This document shows, in pieces, positions 19,653 through 30,645 of a DNA stretch of 64,000 nt (positions are counted from its first letter, which is position 1; each line of letters opens with the position of its first letter). This DNA comes from Boesenbergia rotunda (taxonomy: Eukaryota; Streptophyta; Magnoliopsida; Zingiberales; Zingiberaceae), in contig JAGFNQ010001184.1 of NCBI GenBank assembly GCA_024364735.1, positions 1 to 64,000 of the forward strand, written 5' to 3'. The notes under the pieces were generated by a model, which saw only the letters and a list, made by a program, of their open reading frames with translations, was not told the origin of the DNA and did not search any database. The position numbers were made by a program, and so were the translations under genes.

Positions 19653-21009
19653 TGTTGGATCGATAGAATACGATAGAGGGGGGGTGAATATTGTAAAACT
19701 GTTTCAGATTATAAAATTAGAGAATGCACAGTGGAAATTAAAACAACAAACATGAACACAAGATTTTTTACTTGGTTCGGAGTCGCGATCGGCTCCTACT
19801 CCAAGGCCCACAGTCCTTGACCGTTTACTGCAGGCAATTCTATAATGCGCAAAGTTTTTACAACGATGTGTACAATAATAGTGCAGTAAAAACAATAATT
19901 AAACACTTTGTTACCGACACCCAGTGTGGATCGTACTTCGGTGCGGAGGGTTGTCGTCGGCGCTAGTATCTCGAGATCAGAAGTTTCTGGAGCAGAGCGC
20001 TTGAGCGAAGAGCATTTAGGCGTTGGAAAAGTGTGTTAGGAAGCCTTGGGGGTCGAGCCCCTTTTATAGTGCACCTGGGGGCGCCCGGGCCGCTGGGGGC
20101 GCCATCCACGTGTCTCTCGATCCGAAAACCTTCATCCTGAACTCGGTCAGCCCTTATCCCTCCAGGATCGAGCTCGAGGTTTGACGGGGGTGCCCGGGAC
20201 ACAGGGGGCGCCCAGGTTGACTTGATCAACAGGCTTCTCGGCTGAACTTCAATCCACTTGCTTGCTTCGGTGACTTGGACCCAGGGCGCCCGAGGCATCC
20301 GGGGTGCCCGGGACCATGGGGGTGCCCGGGAGCTTGAGGGTGCCTGCCCCAGTGAGCTTCCGAAGCGTTACTTGCTCAGCTTGTCTTGCCTTCACCTTGG
20401 GGGCGCCCGGGACCTCCGGGGCGCCCTGCCTAGCTGCTGCCCCTCTCCTTTGGGGCGTTCTGAGCTGCAGAAACTCGTTCGTTCGGTCCTACATCCAGGG
20501 TTAGTACCAAACACAACAAAGCAAGAATGTTAATGAATTTTACAACCGTAGCTGTCTTGGTTCTGACTTCGAGTCTCCAAAATGGAACCCTAGGTCGAAC
20601 CGATGCCAACTGTTCCCTCGACTGGGAACGCGTCCTCACCTACTCCTCTCAGGAGAATTTACCTGTTGCCAACCGGCTCCTCCGGTTGAACTTTTGCCCA
20701 GCAGTCCTTCGCCAGGTCTTCGTTACCAAGCAGTCCTTCGCCTGGTGCCTAGCAATCCTTCGCCAGGCCTTCGGTACCAAGCAGTCCTTTGCCTGGTACC
20801 AAGCAGTCCTTCGCTAGGTGCCCAGTAGCCCTTCGCAAGGTCTTAGGGTTTCGATGCCTAGCAGTACTTCGCTAGGTGCCTAACAGCCCTTCACTAGGAC
20901 TTCAATCTGCATACTCAAGTAACATATTAGATCATAAATAATACTTAACTTTTAAACCCTTTGCCATTATCAAAACCAAGGTTCAACTTGGGTGTTGTCT
21001 GCACCAACA
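19653..21009 (-). repeat. Copia A 5' LTR
   Basis: Complete minus-strand LTR of 1357 bp, TGTTGGATCGATAGAATACG to CTGCACCAACA in plus reading. It contains a TATA complement at 20061-20068, GGGCGCC repeats (about 20080-20430) and the hairpin array (about 20695-20910). It is followed by GGGCG (21010-21014), the presumed right copy of the target-site duplication. Confidence 0.92.
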
Positions 21010-21775
21010 GGGCGCCTCGAAGGTCCCGGGCACCCCAGGGTGAAGGCAAAATAAGATTGAGCAAGAACTGCTTCAGAAGCTCACTGGGCTAGGCGCCCTC
21101 ATGCTCCCGGGCGCCCCCAGTGTCCCGGGCGCCCCGGATGCCTCGGGCGCCCTGAGCCCAAGCCAACGAAGCGGATAGAATTCAAATCAGCCGAGAAGCC
21201 AGCAGACCAAGTCAACCCGGGCACCCCCTGTGTCCCGGGCACCCCCGTCAGCTCCGAGCCCGATTCTGGAGGGATAAGCCTTGATCGAGCTTCAGATGAG
21301 GGTTCTCGGATCCGAAGGCACGTGTCAGGCGCCCCCATCGTCCCTGGCGCCCCCAGAAGTACTATAAAAGGGGTTCGACCCCCAAGGCTTCGACATCAAT
21401 TCTTCCAATGCCTCTACGCTCTTCGACTCAAGCGCTCTGCTCCGGAAACCTCCGATCTCGAGATTCAAGCGCCGACGACGACCCTCCGCACCGAAGAACG
21501 ATCTACATCGGGCATCGGTAACAAAGAGCATCATTGTACTTTTTACTGCACTATTACTGTACAAATTTTTGTAATAACTTGCGCGATTATAGAATTGCCC
21601 GCAGTAAACGGTCAAGGACCGTGGGCCTTGGAGTAGGAGCTGGCCGCGACTCCAAACTAAGTAAAAACCTTGTGTTCGCGTTTGTTTTTTTATTTCCACT
21701 GCGTAATTTCTCTCAATCTAATTCGAAATGTTTTACGATATTCACCCCCCTCTATCGTATTCTCTCGATCCAACA
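21010..21775 (+). repeat. Copia E1 3' LTR, R-U5 half, displaced by A
   Basis: A + LTR half starting inside the GGGCGCC zone and ending CTCTCGATCCAACA at 21775. It complements 1346-1984: together they form one LTR with A inserted at GGGCG. TATA box TATAAAAG at 21363-21370. The next five bases, ATTTA, are a candidate duplication for E1 itself, but its left end is outside the window. Confidence 0.8.
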
Positions 21776-22124
21776 ATTTACACATATTGACTTGACTGGA
21801 CGGCCTCGGTACGGTGAAGGGTGGCATGGAGACAAGCTGGAGGCTTGTGTGCACCCGAGGGACCTTGGACAGCAGGGACGATGAGCTGAGGGGTGCGAAC
21901 TTCGAGGCATGCGTGAAGGATGGCATGGAGGCAAGCTGGAGGCTTGCGTGCATCCGAGGGACGGGAGCTGAAGATGAAGAGGGCACGAAAGCAACTGTCG
22001 AGGCTGCGAAAGAGGAGTCAGTCGAGTCGTGAGGGTACGAGTGCTGTGTGATTGTACTCGGGAAAGTCCTAGGGTCGAGTGCTGAGAGAAGTGTACTCGG
22101 GAAGGGAAACCCTAGGTGTGTGAG
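21776..22124 (+). repeat. Copia C 5' LTR, upstream piece
   Basis: No gene. It holds two long related units (about 21810-21885 and 21910-21965) containing GGCATGGAG, each with a covarying hairpin: ACAAGC-TGGAG-GCTTGT at 21832-21848 and GCAAGC-TGGAG-GCTTGC at 21931-21947. TACTCGGGAA repeats follow. It joins 26546-27065 once solo LTR S1 and one GTGAG are removed. The true LTR start is not visible; E1 probably inserted within this LTR. Confidence 0.65.
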
Positions 22125-22909
22125 TGTAACGCCCACCCCTTACCGTTAGGCGGCGCGTTACCTTTAACCCTTTTTTTTTTTACTTACTTATATCATTGCG
22201 TATGAATCTAACATTGCAGCGGAAATGAAACACAACTAAAAGCATATGCAATGATAGGGAAGTAATAACATCATATAACATCTAATAGCATCCATACTTA
22301 AATAAACTCCAAAAGAACTAGCAAGTATCATGCATAAAGTAGCAACATATGTCTTATTAGAAATAAGAACTAAGTCTATAGATGACACTAAAGTGGATCG
22401 ATCAGTCAAGTCACCACCACACACATTAGCCCTTCCTGCAGCTGCCCATTCCTCAGAAATTTCTATGTTGATCTGCAACATAAGCAAACAAACTATAAGT
22501 ATAAAACTTAGTAAGCTCTTTCCTACTCACTAAATCCGTACGTCGCATGCATTTTAAGACATATAACATTTCATGGATAGAATAAAATTCATAAGGCACA
22601 TAAGATACATGAAAACATATAAACATAGAACATGTGCATTTCAAAACATTAGAATGCTCTTTAGAAAACATAGTAAATAATACTTTAAAATCATATATAT
22701 CATCTTCTTTGGGGTCCCCGGCTTTGTACCCATTCTTTCTTTTGCGCGCATACCCCTATATAGGATGCGAGGTAGCTAATCCCGACCTACAGGTGTCTAC
22801 ATTCTAGGCTTACTATCTTTCAGCCTAGGGACAGCATCATTGGTAGTCCGAAACCATGGATCTTTTCAAGATCCGGTACAAGCCAATCTTTAAAGTAAAA
22901 TACATACAT

Positions 22910-23065
22910 GCATTCTTTTCTTTTCTTTCTTTCTTTCATATAGAACATGCATTCCTTTCTTTCTTTCTTTCTTTCTTTCATATTGCATGTACTATAGATA
23001 TTCAATCATTCATAATCATAAGCATACTTTCATATATAGAACATGCATTCTTTCTTTTTCTTTCT
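22910..23065. repeat. CTTT microsatellite within S1
   Basis: Runs of TTTC/CTTT alternate with ATATAGAACATGCATTC-like spacers in three blocks. Confidence 0.9.
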
Positions 23066-23069
23066 TAAT

Positions 23070-23910
23070 ACATGCCGGCCGAAACTTCATAGCAAGGATA
23101 TCATAGCATAAAACCCACATAGCATTGGAATAAAGGCATACATTACATAAGAGGTTATTTACAAGTACACTGGTAGTCTAGACTTCACTAAACACTAGTT
23201 TAGGTGCATGAATTGTACTTGAACTTATTCTTAGCCTTTATTCTAGTAATTGGCCAAAATTCACAGCATGGATAACATAGTATAAAAGTCATATAATCAT
23301 GGAAATAAAAACATATGTTACACATGGAATCATATACAAGCACAAGGGTAGTCTAGGCTTCATTGAACACTGTGCATATTTTGTGCTTGAGCTTATTTTT
23401 AACCCTTATCCCAGTATTTGTTCGAAATTCACAGCTAGATAACATGGCATGAAATTCATCCAATCATGGAAATAAAACATAATTTACATGAGAGATCATT
23501 AGCATGTACCAGAGTAGACTAATCTTCACTAAACCTTAGTTTGGGTGCATGAATTGTACTTGCACTTATTCTTAGCCCTTACCCTTGTAATTTGCCGATA
23601 TTCACAGTATGTAAAACATGGTATAAAAGTTCATATAACATGTAAACAAAAATATATTTTACCATTAAGGTCATATACAAGCATAAAGGTAGTCTAGGCT
23701 TCATTAAACACTAGTTTAGGGGCATGCTTTGTACTCGAGCCTATTCTTAACCCTTATTCTTGTAATTTGTCGAAACTCACAGTAGGGATTTCATAGCATA
23801 ATCATTCACATAACATGGGAATAAAAGCATATTTTTCATAAGAATTCATTCACAAGTGCAAAAGTAGTTTGTACTTCACCAAACACTAGTTTAGGTGTAT
23901 GATCTAGAGT
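23070..23910 (-). repeat. Tandem repeats of about 180 bp within S1
   Basis: Four to five diverged copies. Each contains a TTCACAGCATGGATAACATAG-like segment, GGTAGTCTAGGCTTCA, ACTAGTTTAGGTGCATGA and CTTATTCTTAGCC. The first copy has GCCGAAAC, the complement of the TTTCGGC motif also found in tandem repeats of G1 and J. Confidence 0.85.
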
Positions 23911-24873
23911 TCTACTTGGATTATCATGCATATGGGTACATGTAACATTTTTCTAAACATCAATACATAGAATGGAGCATGGGTTTAGGCTCAAACAACT
24001 TAGATAAGGTACTGACCCTAAGGTATAAATTATTTCCATCATGAAATAAAACACCCAATCACATGCATATCACTTGATTTAACTATAACTTCATGAAGGA
24101 CTATAAAAATCTGATTTAAGGCATAATTTAAGGTCCCTTGGCTGAATGTTACAGGGGTCCCTTAGCATAGATTCCACAAAATGTCTTGGCCTAAAACATT
24201 TATATAGCAAGGAAACAATCATTAGAACAATAGCCCACTTCATGCATCAACATTTATCCATTTCATGACTTGGCCGAATTCTTCCAAGTCCTTTACATCA
24301 TGGAGGGTATTCAAACACCATGTATCCATCATATATTCATTACAAAAAGGTAGTAACAATTTCATGAACTCTTCCTTTATGTTTTTGGACATAGAAAAGG
24401 AGGGTACCCCTTTATGGCTGAAACTTCCCTCAAGGTTTTCTTCCATTCTCTTTCACCCAACATCACAAGCAAACATAAAAATCATAAAAACACATAAAAA
24501 GCCATTATGTTGCAGTGAGGGAGTTTTACCACTTGTGCTTATGTTCCCAAAAGATCTCCAAATTTTGGAGAAGAAAAGACCTCTTAAACTCTAGCACTCC
24601 TCTTGTTCTTCTCTTCTTTTGGTCCGATTTTTCTCTAGGAGGTGAAAGACTTGAAAATGGCAGCAAGGGGCAGCAAGGATTTCGGTGAGGAAGAGGAGGA
24701 AGGGGAAGAGTTTGGTGGAGAGAAAGGGGGGGGGTTCTTGGCCGAAAATGCCTTAGGCATTTCCTCCTCTTCATGGCCTTTTATGGTGAGTAAAGAGGCA
24801 AACACCTCTTTAATGGTGTCTCTTCAATTTTTTTGTGTCTCTTCATCTTCTTTCCCACTTACTACAATTTCCC

Positions 24874-26375
24874 TGTTGGTGCAGGAAGCACTATATCGAA
24901 CCTTGTTTTGATATTGGCAAAGGATTCAAAGTTAAGTTTGTTTGTGATCTAACAATATTCACTGAGTGTGCAGGATACAAAGTCCTAGCGAAGGACTGCT
25001 AGGCACCTGGCGAAGGAATGCCAGGATGCAAAGCCCTAGCGAAGGACTGCTAGGCACTGGCGAAGGAATGCCAGGGTAAAAAGCCCTAGCGAAGGACTGC
25101 TAGGCACCGGCGAAGGAATGCCAGGGTAAAAAGCCCTAGCGAAGGACTGCTAGGCGCCAGGTGCAGGACAGCCTGGGACTGAAGCCCTAGCGAAGGAATG
25201 CTAGGCACCGGGCGAAGGACAGCTCGGCATCCAAGACCTGGCGAAGGACCGCGAGGCAAAAGTCCAACCAAGAGGAACGGTTGGCATCAGGTAGATTCTC
25301 CCGAGAGGAGTAGGTGAGGACGCGTTCCCCGTCGAGGGAACAGTAGGCGTCGGTTCGACCTAGGGTTCCATTTTAGAGACCCAAAGTCAGAACCAAGACA
25401 GCTAAGGGTGTATAAAATAATATAATACTGCTTTTTGGACTAACCCTGGATGCAGGACCGAAGGACTGAGTATCTGCAGCTCAGAGAGCCTCAAAGGAGT
25501 GAGGAAGAAGCTGAGCAGGGCGCCCTGGATGTTCCGAGCGGCCCCAAGGTCAACCCAAGTCAGCAGGAGCGAAAACACGCCTCGACAGTTATACGTCGGG
25601 GCGCCCCGGATGCTCCGGGCGCCCCACCTGTCGCGGGCGCCCCGGATGCTCCGGGCGCCCCGCCTGTCGCGGGCGCCCCGCCTGTCGCGGGCGCCCCGCC
25701 TGTCGCGGGCGCCCCGCCTGTCGCGGGCGCCCCGCCTGTCGCGGGCGCCCCCAGTGCCAGCTACCGAAGCACACCCTCATGAAGCCAAAAGGATGAAGGC
25801 TTGACCCGATTAATGCGGGCGCCCCGAGCGCTCCGGGCGCCCCGGTCAAACCTGATCCCGATTTTGAAGGGACCAGATGTTGACCGGGCTGGAGACGGAT
25901 CAACCGCCACGTGGGGGGCGCCCCCGACGTCCCGGGCGCCCCCAGGCCCTATATAAAGGGCCCTCGACCCCAAGCTTCAAACAACACTTTCAATCAACAC
26001 TTCTACACTCTTCTGCTCTCGCGCCTCGCTCCGGAAACCTCCCAACTCGAGCCGACGACGTCCCGCTGCTCCGAAAAAGACAACCTACATCGGACGTCGG
26101 TAAAAGAAGAGTTTTCCTTTTTTGTTAAAGTTTACTGTGCTACATTTGTAACTCAATACTGTAAACTGCTTTTGCACCTCATATAGAATTGCCCAAAGTA
26201 AACGATCAACGATCGTGGGCCTTGGAGTAGGAGTCGACCTAGGCTCCGAACCAAGTAAAAAATTATTGTGTTCGCGTGTTTGTTTTTATCTTCCGCTGTG
26301 CAATTTCTCTTTCCCTAAATCCGAACGTTTTCTGATATTCACCCCCCCCCCTCTATCGGTTCTCTCGATCCAACA
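24874..26375 (+). mobile_element. Copia solo LTR S2 inside S1
   Basis: 1502 bp from TGTTGGTGCAGGAAGC to CTCTCGATCCAACA, flanked by TTCCC (24869-24873 and 26376-26380). It is closest to the B LTR type: hairpin array 24985-25265, GGGCGCCCC zone 25515-25945, TATA box 25950-25958. There is no internal region, so it is a solo LTR left by recombination between two LTRs. Confidence 0.93.
25661..25750 (+). repeat. 18-bp GC-rich minisatellite in S2
   Basis: Five near-perfect copies of CGCCTGTCGCGGGCGCCC, an expansion of the family GGGCGCCC palindrome. The repeat is open in several frames and gives artificial Ala-Gly-Pro repeat ORFs on both strands. Confidence 0.92.
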
Positions 26376-26545
26376 TTCCCATCCTCTTCTAATAGCATAA
26401 TTATCACCCACATTCACCATATATCAAGAAGGTGCTTAATATCTTCTTTATTCGTAATTTCCCCCTTTAAATTCATAATTTTATTCTTGGCCACATGTTC
26501 AATTATTACATTGTTCTAGAGGGAAATTTGGGGCATTACAGTGAG

Positions 26546-27065
26546 TGGGGCAGTCGACTGCCATTGGGGCAGTCGACTGATAAAACTCACAGAATGCTTT
26601 CAGGCCTGGACCAGTCGACTGGTAAATTGGCAGTCGACTGGTAACCCCGAAAACTAGCCGTTGGCTAACAATTAAGGCTAGACCAGTCGACTGGTGGCGA
26701 GGGTTTCAAACTTAGTTCTATTTAAAGGGACTTCATCTTGGCTGAAAGGTTTGACGAATCTTGTCTTGGTTAAAGGCAAGGTAGTAGTGTTTGTGCTCAG
26801 AGATTTGCTTGGTGCTGTGGCGAGGTTTCTCCATCCACAATGAGCGACGAGGGCTAGCCGGAGGTTATCCGGGGATTGATCCACCGACTGATTCTTGGAT
26901 TAGTGACCCGTCCGGGGTGGATACCAAGTAAATCATCGTTGTTAGCATTGGTTAGTATTATTAGTCTTATTTTATTTGTATTTCCGCTACGCTAACAATC
27001 TTGTAGAGATCCAATCTGAAAAAGTGCTATTCACCCCCCCTCTAGCATGCCTAGACGATCCTACA
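26546..27065 (+). repeat. Copia C 5' LTR, downstream piece with CAGTCGACTG palindromes
   Basis: It has five copies of CAGTCGACTG (26551, 26570, 26612, 26631, 26684), a TATA-like TATTTAAAG at 26719-26727, and ends TAGACGATCCTACA at 27065. CACCCCCCCTCTAG before the end parallels the end of the A/B and F LTRs. Confidence 0.85.
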
Positions 27066-27067
27066 GT

Positions 27068-27079
27068 TGGTATCTGAGC
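27068..27079 (+). other. Primer binding site, initiator tRNA-Met type (copia C)
   Basis: TGGTATCTGAGC, two bases after the LTR end, differs at one position from the site in B (TGGTATCAGAGC). Confidence 0.85.
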
Positions 27080-27138
27080 GAAGGACCACTCTTGATCGGA
27101 CTAACCGCCGAGGGAGCACACGCTAGAGGAAGAAGAGC

Positions 27139-28175
27139 ATGGAAGATAAGTTGGGGCAAGACATCAGCACACCACCATCCTATAATCGTGAAGTATTCGG
27201 CTATTGGAAGTCAAGGATGGAAAATTGGCTAGGGATGGATTGGGATTGTAAAATGACCATTGAAGACCCCTTTGAAATTCCGAGAGACAAGCATACGAAG
27301 AGACTTCGCCCTAGATACTGGACAAATGAACAACAAGAGCAATCTAGGGCAAACGCAAAGGTAATCAATATTTTGATTGATATTTTGCCTAAAAATATAT
27401 TGAGTTGTGTAGGAGAGTATAAAAGTGCGTACGAGTTATGGAGCAAACTAGAAGAACTTCACAAGAACCCTACACAAGTTCAACCAGTAGAAGAACCGAA
27501 GAAATAAGCTCAAGGGTCCAAGAAAAATCAAGTGAAGAATCATCCACTTCCTTGAGTAAAGGAGAAGAAGAGAAAAAGGTCTCCATCTCAAGGATTGAGG
27601 GGGAGGAGAGACCCTCAACCATACAAGAACAAGAGGAAGCATCGACGCCATCCAAGGTTGAAAAAGAAGTCAACCAAGCCTCCACCTCCACCAAAGCCAA
27701 ATCAAAGGATCATATAACATGCTTTAGGTGCAACGAAAAGGGGCACTACAAGGACAAGTGCCCGAAAGGTAAAATGGAGGTAAAATCTAGACCCATTTCA
27801 ATTCATTTAAATTCTAACATGAAGTGTAGGATTGGGGAAGCCCAAGAGAAGAAGAAAAGAATTAGATGCTTCACGTGTGGTGAGCTAGAGCACTACCACA
27901 ACAAGTGCCCAAAAAGAGGAGAGCTCAAGAAGATGGAGCACTTGAGGAGATGCGAGAAAGAGCAAAGGAAGAAGAGAAGCTCACAACAAGGAGGAACTCC
28001 AAGGGTAAGAGAGGTAATTCCTAACCCTAGGTTAAAGTGCAATTTAAATTCAAGATCCTCCTTGCATGATAAAAATAGAATTAACCATTCATCCATGCAT
28101 GCTAGTATTAATGAAAATTATCTGCTTGTGCATAATCATGGTTTTAGATATAATAGGACTAGGGTTACAAGGTAG
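27139..28175 (+). pseudogene. gag: Copia C gag with a frameshift and two zinc knuckles
   Basis: The first frame starts at ATG 27139 (MEDKLGQDISTPPSYN) with the N-terminal gag pattern FGYWKSRMENWLG and NAKVINILIDILP, and ends at 27507. The reading shifts near 27480 to the frame open over 27438-28175, rich in Ser, Glu and Lys, with two CCHC knuckles: CFRCNEKGHYKDKC (about 27720-27765) and CFTCGELEHYHNKC (about 27865-27910; His-for-Gly variation). Two knuckles and a short capsid region set C apart from A and B. Whether the shift is real or a sequencing slip in GAAGAACCGAAGAAATAAG cannot be told here. Confidence 0.85.
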
Positions 28176-28261
28176 ATCATAACCCTAGGAAAAGCATGTA
28201 TCATGATCAACCTAGGACCTTTGTACCTAAGGAACAAGGCACAAAGCCCAAGAAGGGAAGG
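28176..28261 (+). mobile_element. Copia C gag-pol junction before insertion
   Basis: A short stretch following a TAG, still legible as RPFVPKEQGTKPKKG in one frame, typical of the basic linker before protease. It ends where the non-coding insert begins. Confidence 0.6.
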
Positions 28262-29785
28262 TGTTAGTGATATGAGAGAAGTGTCCTAAGGCAATCGCCT
28301 TATGATTGTAAACATTTATTTTAATAAATGATAATTTACTATTTGAGTATACATGTTTGTATTTGATTGGGATCTTAAACTCATCTACTGAATGTCCGCA
28401 ATACAACTCACAGCATAAGAGAATTTGTGATGGGATCACAACTAGTGATTATCTCTAAATGTGCAAATGTGAAGTATTGAAAATATCCCTAGTCGATGAA
28501 TTGATAAATACGGACACTATCAATTCTGTTGAGACTAGCATGGGTTATTCTCTAATCAGCTGATTCTCACTGGCTGGTGACATTGGGATGTCCGGAGATA
28601 AACATGGATGCTAGTTAAGGGAACTAGTTCATTGGAGTGACTAGCTGTAAGACTTCATATGGTTATCTATATAGATATGTCAATGAAGTTCTTACTGCAA
28701 CTTAAGTGCGATGTTCCTTTGACTTGCGGTGTTCAAGTCATCTTGGTCATGGAGACTTATACTTTAACATCTTAAGCAAGCATCTCCAAGGAGGTGTGGA
28801 CCCAGGATGATTGGGTATAAGCCGAAGTGCCCGAAGATGTTTGAGCAGCCTACAAAGGATTCACCACTCCTTGCGAGGAGATGTATACCCAGGCCTATCG
28901 TCGGATTGTTACTCAAAGCCTCTGGCCAGAGCATATCATGTTTAGAGTGCGAGTCTCTAAAATACATGAGAGTAATTAGAAATCCAAAGGACGAGAAAGA
29001 CATTACTTGGGCTAGGTGTGACGTAGTCAGTCTAGTGGGGACTGACACAAACAGACCATGTCCTGAACCAAGTGGGTATAAGATGGTGAAGGGAATGGGG
29101 CACGATTCATTAGAGCTGCTGAAGGGTTTCAGAATTCTCTCTGAGGTCAACCGTTGATCTTTCGATTAATTGGGGGTCATGATGTACTACTAGGTGCCAC
29201 TCATGATCGTTCTATAATTAGTTGATTATAGACGGCCAACATAAATCGAAAGCCTATTTAGTCACACACACTACGAGTAATCTGAGGGATTTAAAACGAG
29301 TTGAAAATTAGATTTTCTAATCAAGAGAAATAAGTCGAATCTGAATTAATCAGAGGCGAAATGGAAGCTTAAAATGGCTAAGTCTTTTGAAGGCTTATCG
29401 GGCGAATTAAATGAGTTTAATTCGCGATCGGTTCGGCCCGGTTTGGCCGGCCAAAGAGGGTGCCAAACCCCTTTGGTTTGGCCGGCCACAATAAAGGGGA
29501 TAAATCAATTTATTTGGTTTAATTAATAAAATAAATCTAGCTTGATTTGTTTTATAAAATTATGGATAAATAAATTGATATATAAAGAAATTTATATAAA
29601 GAGATTTATAAAGAAATTTGTAGAAATTTATTCTTTTTATGGAAATTAAAATGAACCATGAATTGGTTTAATTTAATTTATAAAATCAATTATGAATTGA
29701 TTTTTCCATGATAAGAAAATTTTATACAAATTTTATTCCATAATTAAAAAGAGAGAGGGATTTGTTTTTATATAGATAAATCAAC
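28262..29785. mobile_element. Unclassified non-coding insertion in copia C (LTR-like)
   Basis: About 1.5 kb separates C's basic linker from its protease (WFVDSGCSKHMTGD at about 29790). It begins TGTTAGTGATATGAGAG, contains AAGGCAATCGCCTT, and its right half is AT-rich (29480-29770) with a GGTTTGGCCGGCCA repeat near 29440-29490. No coding domain is seen; short ORFs at 28764-29157 on both strands have no recognised motif. A TG start suggests a solo or truncated LTR, but I see no matching CA end or flanking duplication, so class and right boundary are uncertain. Confidence 0.45.
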
Positions 29786-30039
29786 TTGGTTCGTTGATAG
29801 TGGATGCTCCAAACACATGACCGGGGATAGATCATTGTTTACCACACTTCACAAGAAAAGTAGAGGTAATGTTTCATTTGGTAACAATGGTAGCCTTAAG
29901 GTCATAGGAATAGGAGACATTCAAATATCCGAATGTCTTAGAATTTCAAATGTCCTTCTAGTCAAGGGGATGACCTTTAATCTCATAAGTGTCAGTCAAT
30001 TGCGTGACACGGGTTACACAATTGATTTTCAACCAAGTC
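29786..30039 (+). pseudogene. Copia C pol, protease region (5' piece)
   Basis: Reads WFVDSGCSKHMTGDRSLF, with the D-S-G of the aspartic protease, then GNNGSLKVIGIGDIQI and FNLISVSQLRDTGY. The frame continues across G1: removing 30040-38545 and one copy of AAGTC joins DFQPS to the reading at 38551. The last bases AAGTC (30035-30039) are the left target-site duplication of G1. Confidence 0.85.
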
Positions 30040-30094
30040 TGTAACGCCCCGAAATTTCCTATATGAAATATTAGGAAATATATAAATTCATGAA

Positions 30095-30480
30095 TAAGAA
30101 ATATGGTGAAATTCATGAAAGAGTATCATGAAATATTATGAAATATTATAAATTCATAAATATGAAATATTATGGAATTCATGAAATAGTATCATGAAAT
30201 ATTATGAAATATTATGAATTCATAAATATGAAATGTTATGGAATTCATAAAATAGTATCATGAAATATTATGAAATATTATGAATTCATAAATATAAAAT
30301 ATTATAGAATTCATGAAATAGTATCATGAAATATTATGAAATATTATGAATTCATAAATATGAAATATTATGGAATTCATGAAATATTATCATGAAATGT
30401 TATGAAATATTATGAATTCATAAATATGAAAGATTATGGAATTCATGAAATATTATCATGAAATATTATGAAATATATGA
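30095..30480 (+). repeat. AT-rich 61-bp tandem repeats in G1 5' LTR
   Basis: About six copies of a unit containing ATCATGAAATATTATGAAAT and GGAATTCATGAAATAG. A matching array is in the 3' LTR at about 35550-35940. Confidence 0.93.
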
Positions 30481-30584
30481 ATTCATGGAATATAATTAAT
30501 ATTATGAAATTTCATGATAGGCTTGGCTTAATGGGCTTGGATTAGTGTAAAATGTGATAAAAAGAAAATATAGAAGGGAGGAAG

Positions 30585-30645
30585 CAAGGATTGAACCTTG
30601 AACCTCCTAGTTGCACTAGCAATGTCTTAACCATTGCACCAAGCC
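30585..30645 (-). other. tRNA-like segment, antisense in G1 5' LTR
   Basis: The minus strand reads GGCTTGGTGCAATGGTTAAG (A-box-like) followed about 25 bases later by AGGTTCAATCC (B-box-like). The copy in the 3' LTR is at 36037-36099. The stems are not good enough for a working tRNA; it may be a degenerate tRNA or SINE head. Confidence 0.5.

Larger units (their letters stand above)
2753..21009 (-). mobile_element. Copia element A (SIRE/Maximus-like), degenerate, interrupted by B
   Basis: On the minus strand, from right to left: 5' LTR 19653-21009, primer site 19639-19650, gag 19427 to 18138, then (after removal of B, 8824-18137) gag continues 8823 to 8485, a non-coding spacer, protease/integrase/RT/RNase H down to 4771, 3' non-coding region, polypurine tract and U3 of the 3' LTR (2753-3392). 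The gag halves at 18138 and 8823 abut apart from about 23 missing bases, which links what look like two elements. A's outer 3' LTR half is the flipped piece 1985-2752. Confidence 0.8.
22125..26540 (-). mobile_element. Gypsy solo LTR S1 (chromovirus type)
   Basis: Plus reading starts TGTAACGCCCACC and ends GGGGCATTACA, with GTGAG on both sides (22120-22124 and 26541-26545), so it is a clean solo LTR. The ends resemble G1's (TGTAACGCCCC...GGGCGTTACA) in minus orientation. Net length is about 2909 bp without S2. No gag or pol is present. It contains tandem repeats of about 180 bp (23070-23900) and CTTT-rich microsatellites (22910-23065). Confidence 0.9.

Noticed and set aside
22820..23068. Short Phe/Lys-rich ORFs on both strands
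   Set aside because: Translation of CTTT microsatellites in solo LTR S1.
25450..25804. Long Ala/Gly/Pro-rich ORFs on both strands in copia LTRs (also near 1873-2103, 17269-17714, 20258-20533)
   Set aside because: They arise from GGGCGCCC repeats, are open in several frames at once, and differ between copies by unit number; no start context or conservation as protein.
30585..30645. Functional tRNA gene
   Set aside because: A and B boxes are present but the acceptor and anticodon stems do not pair convincingly; listed as tRNA-like only.
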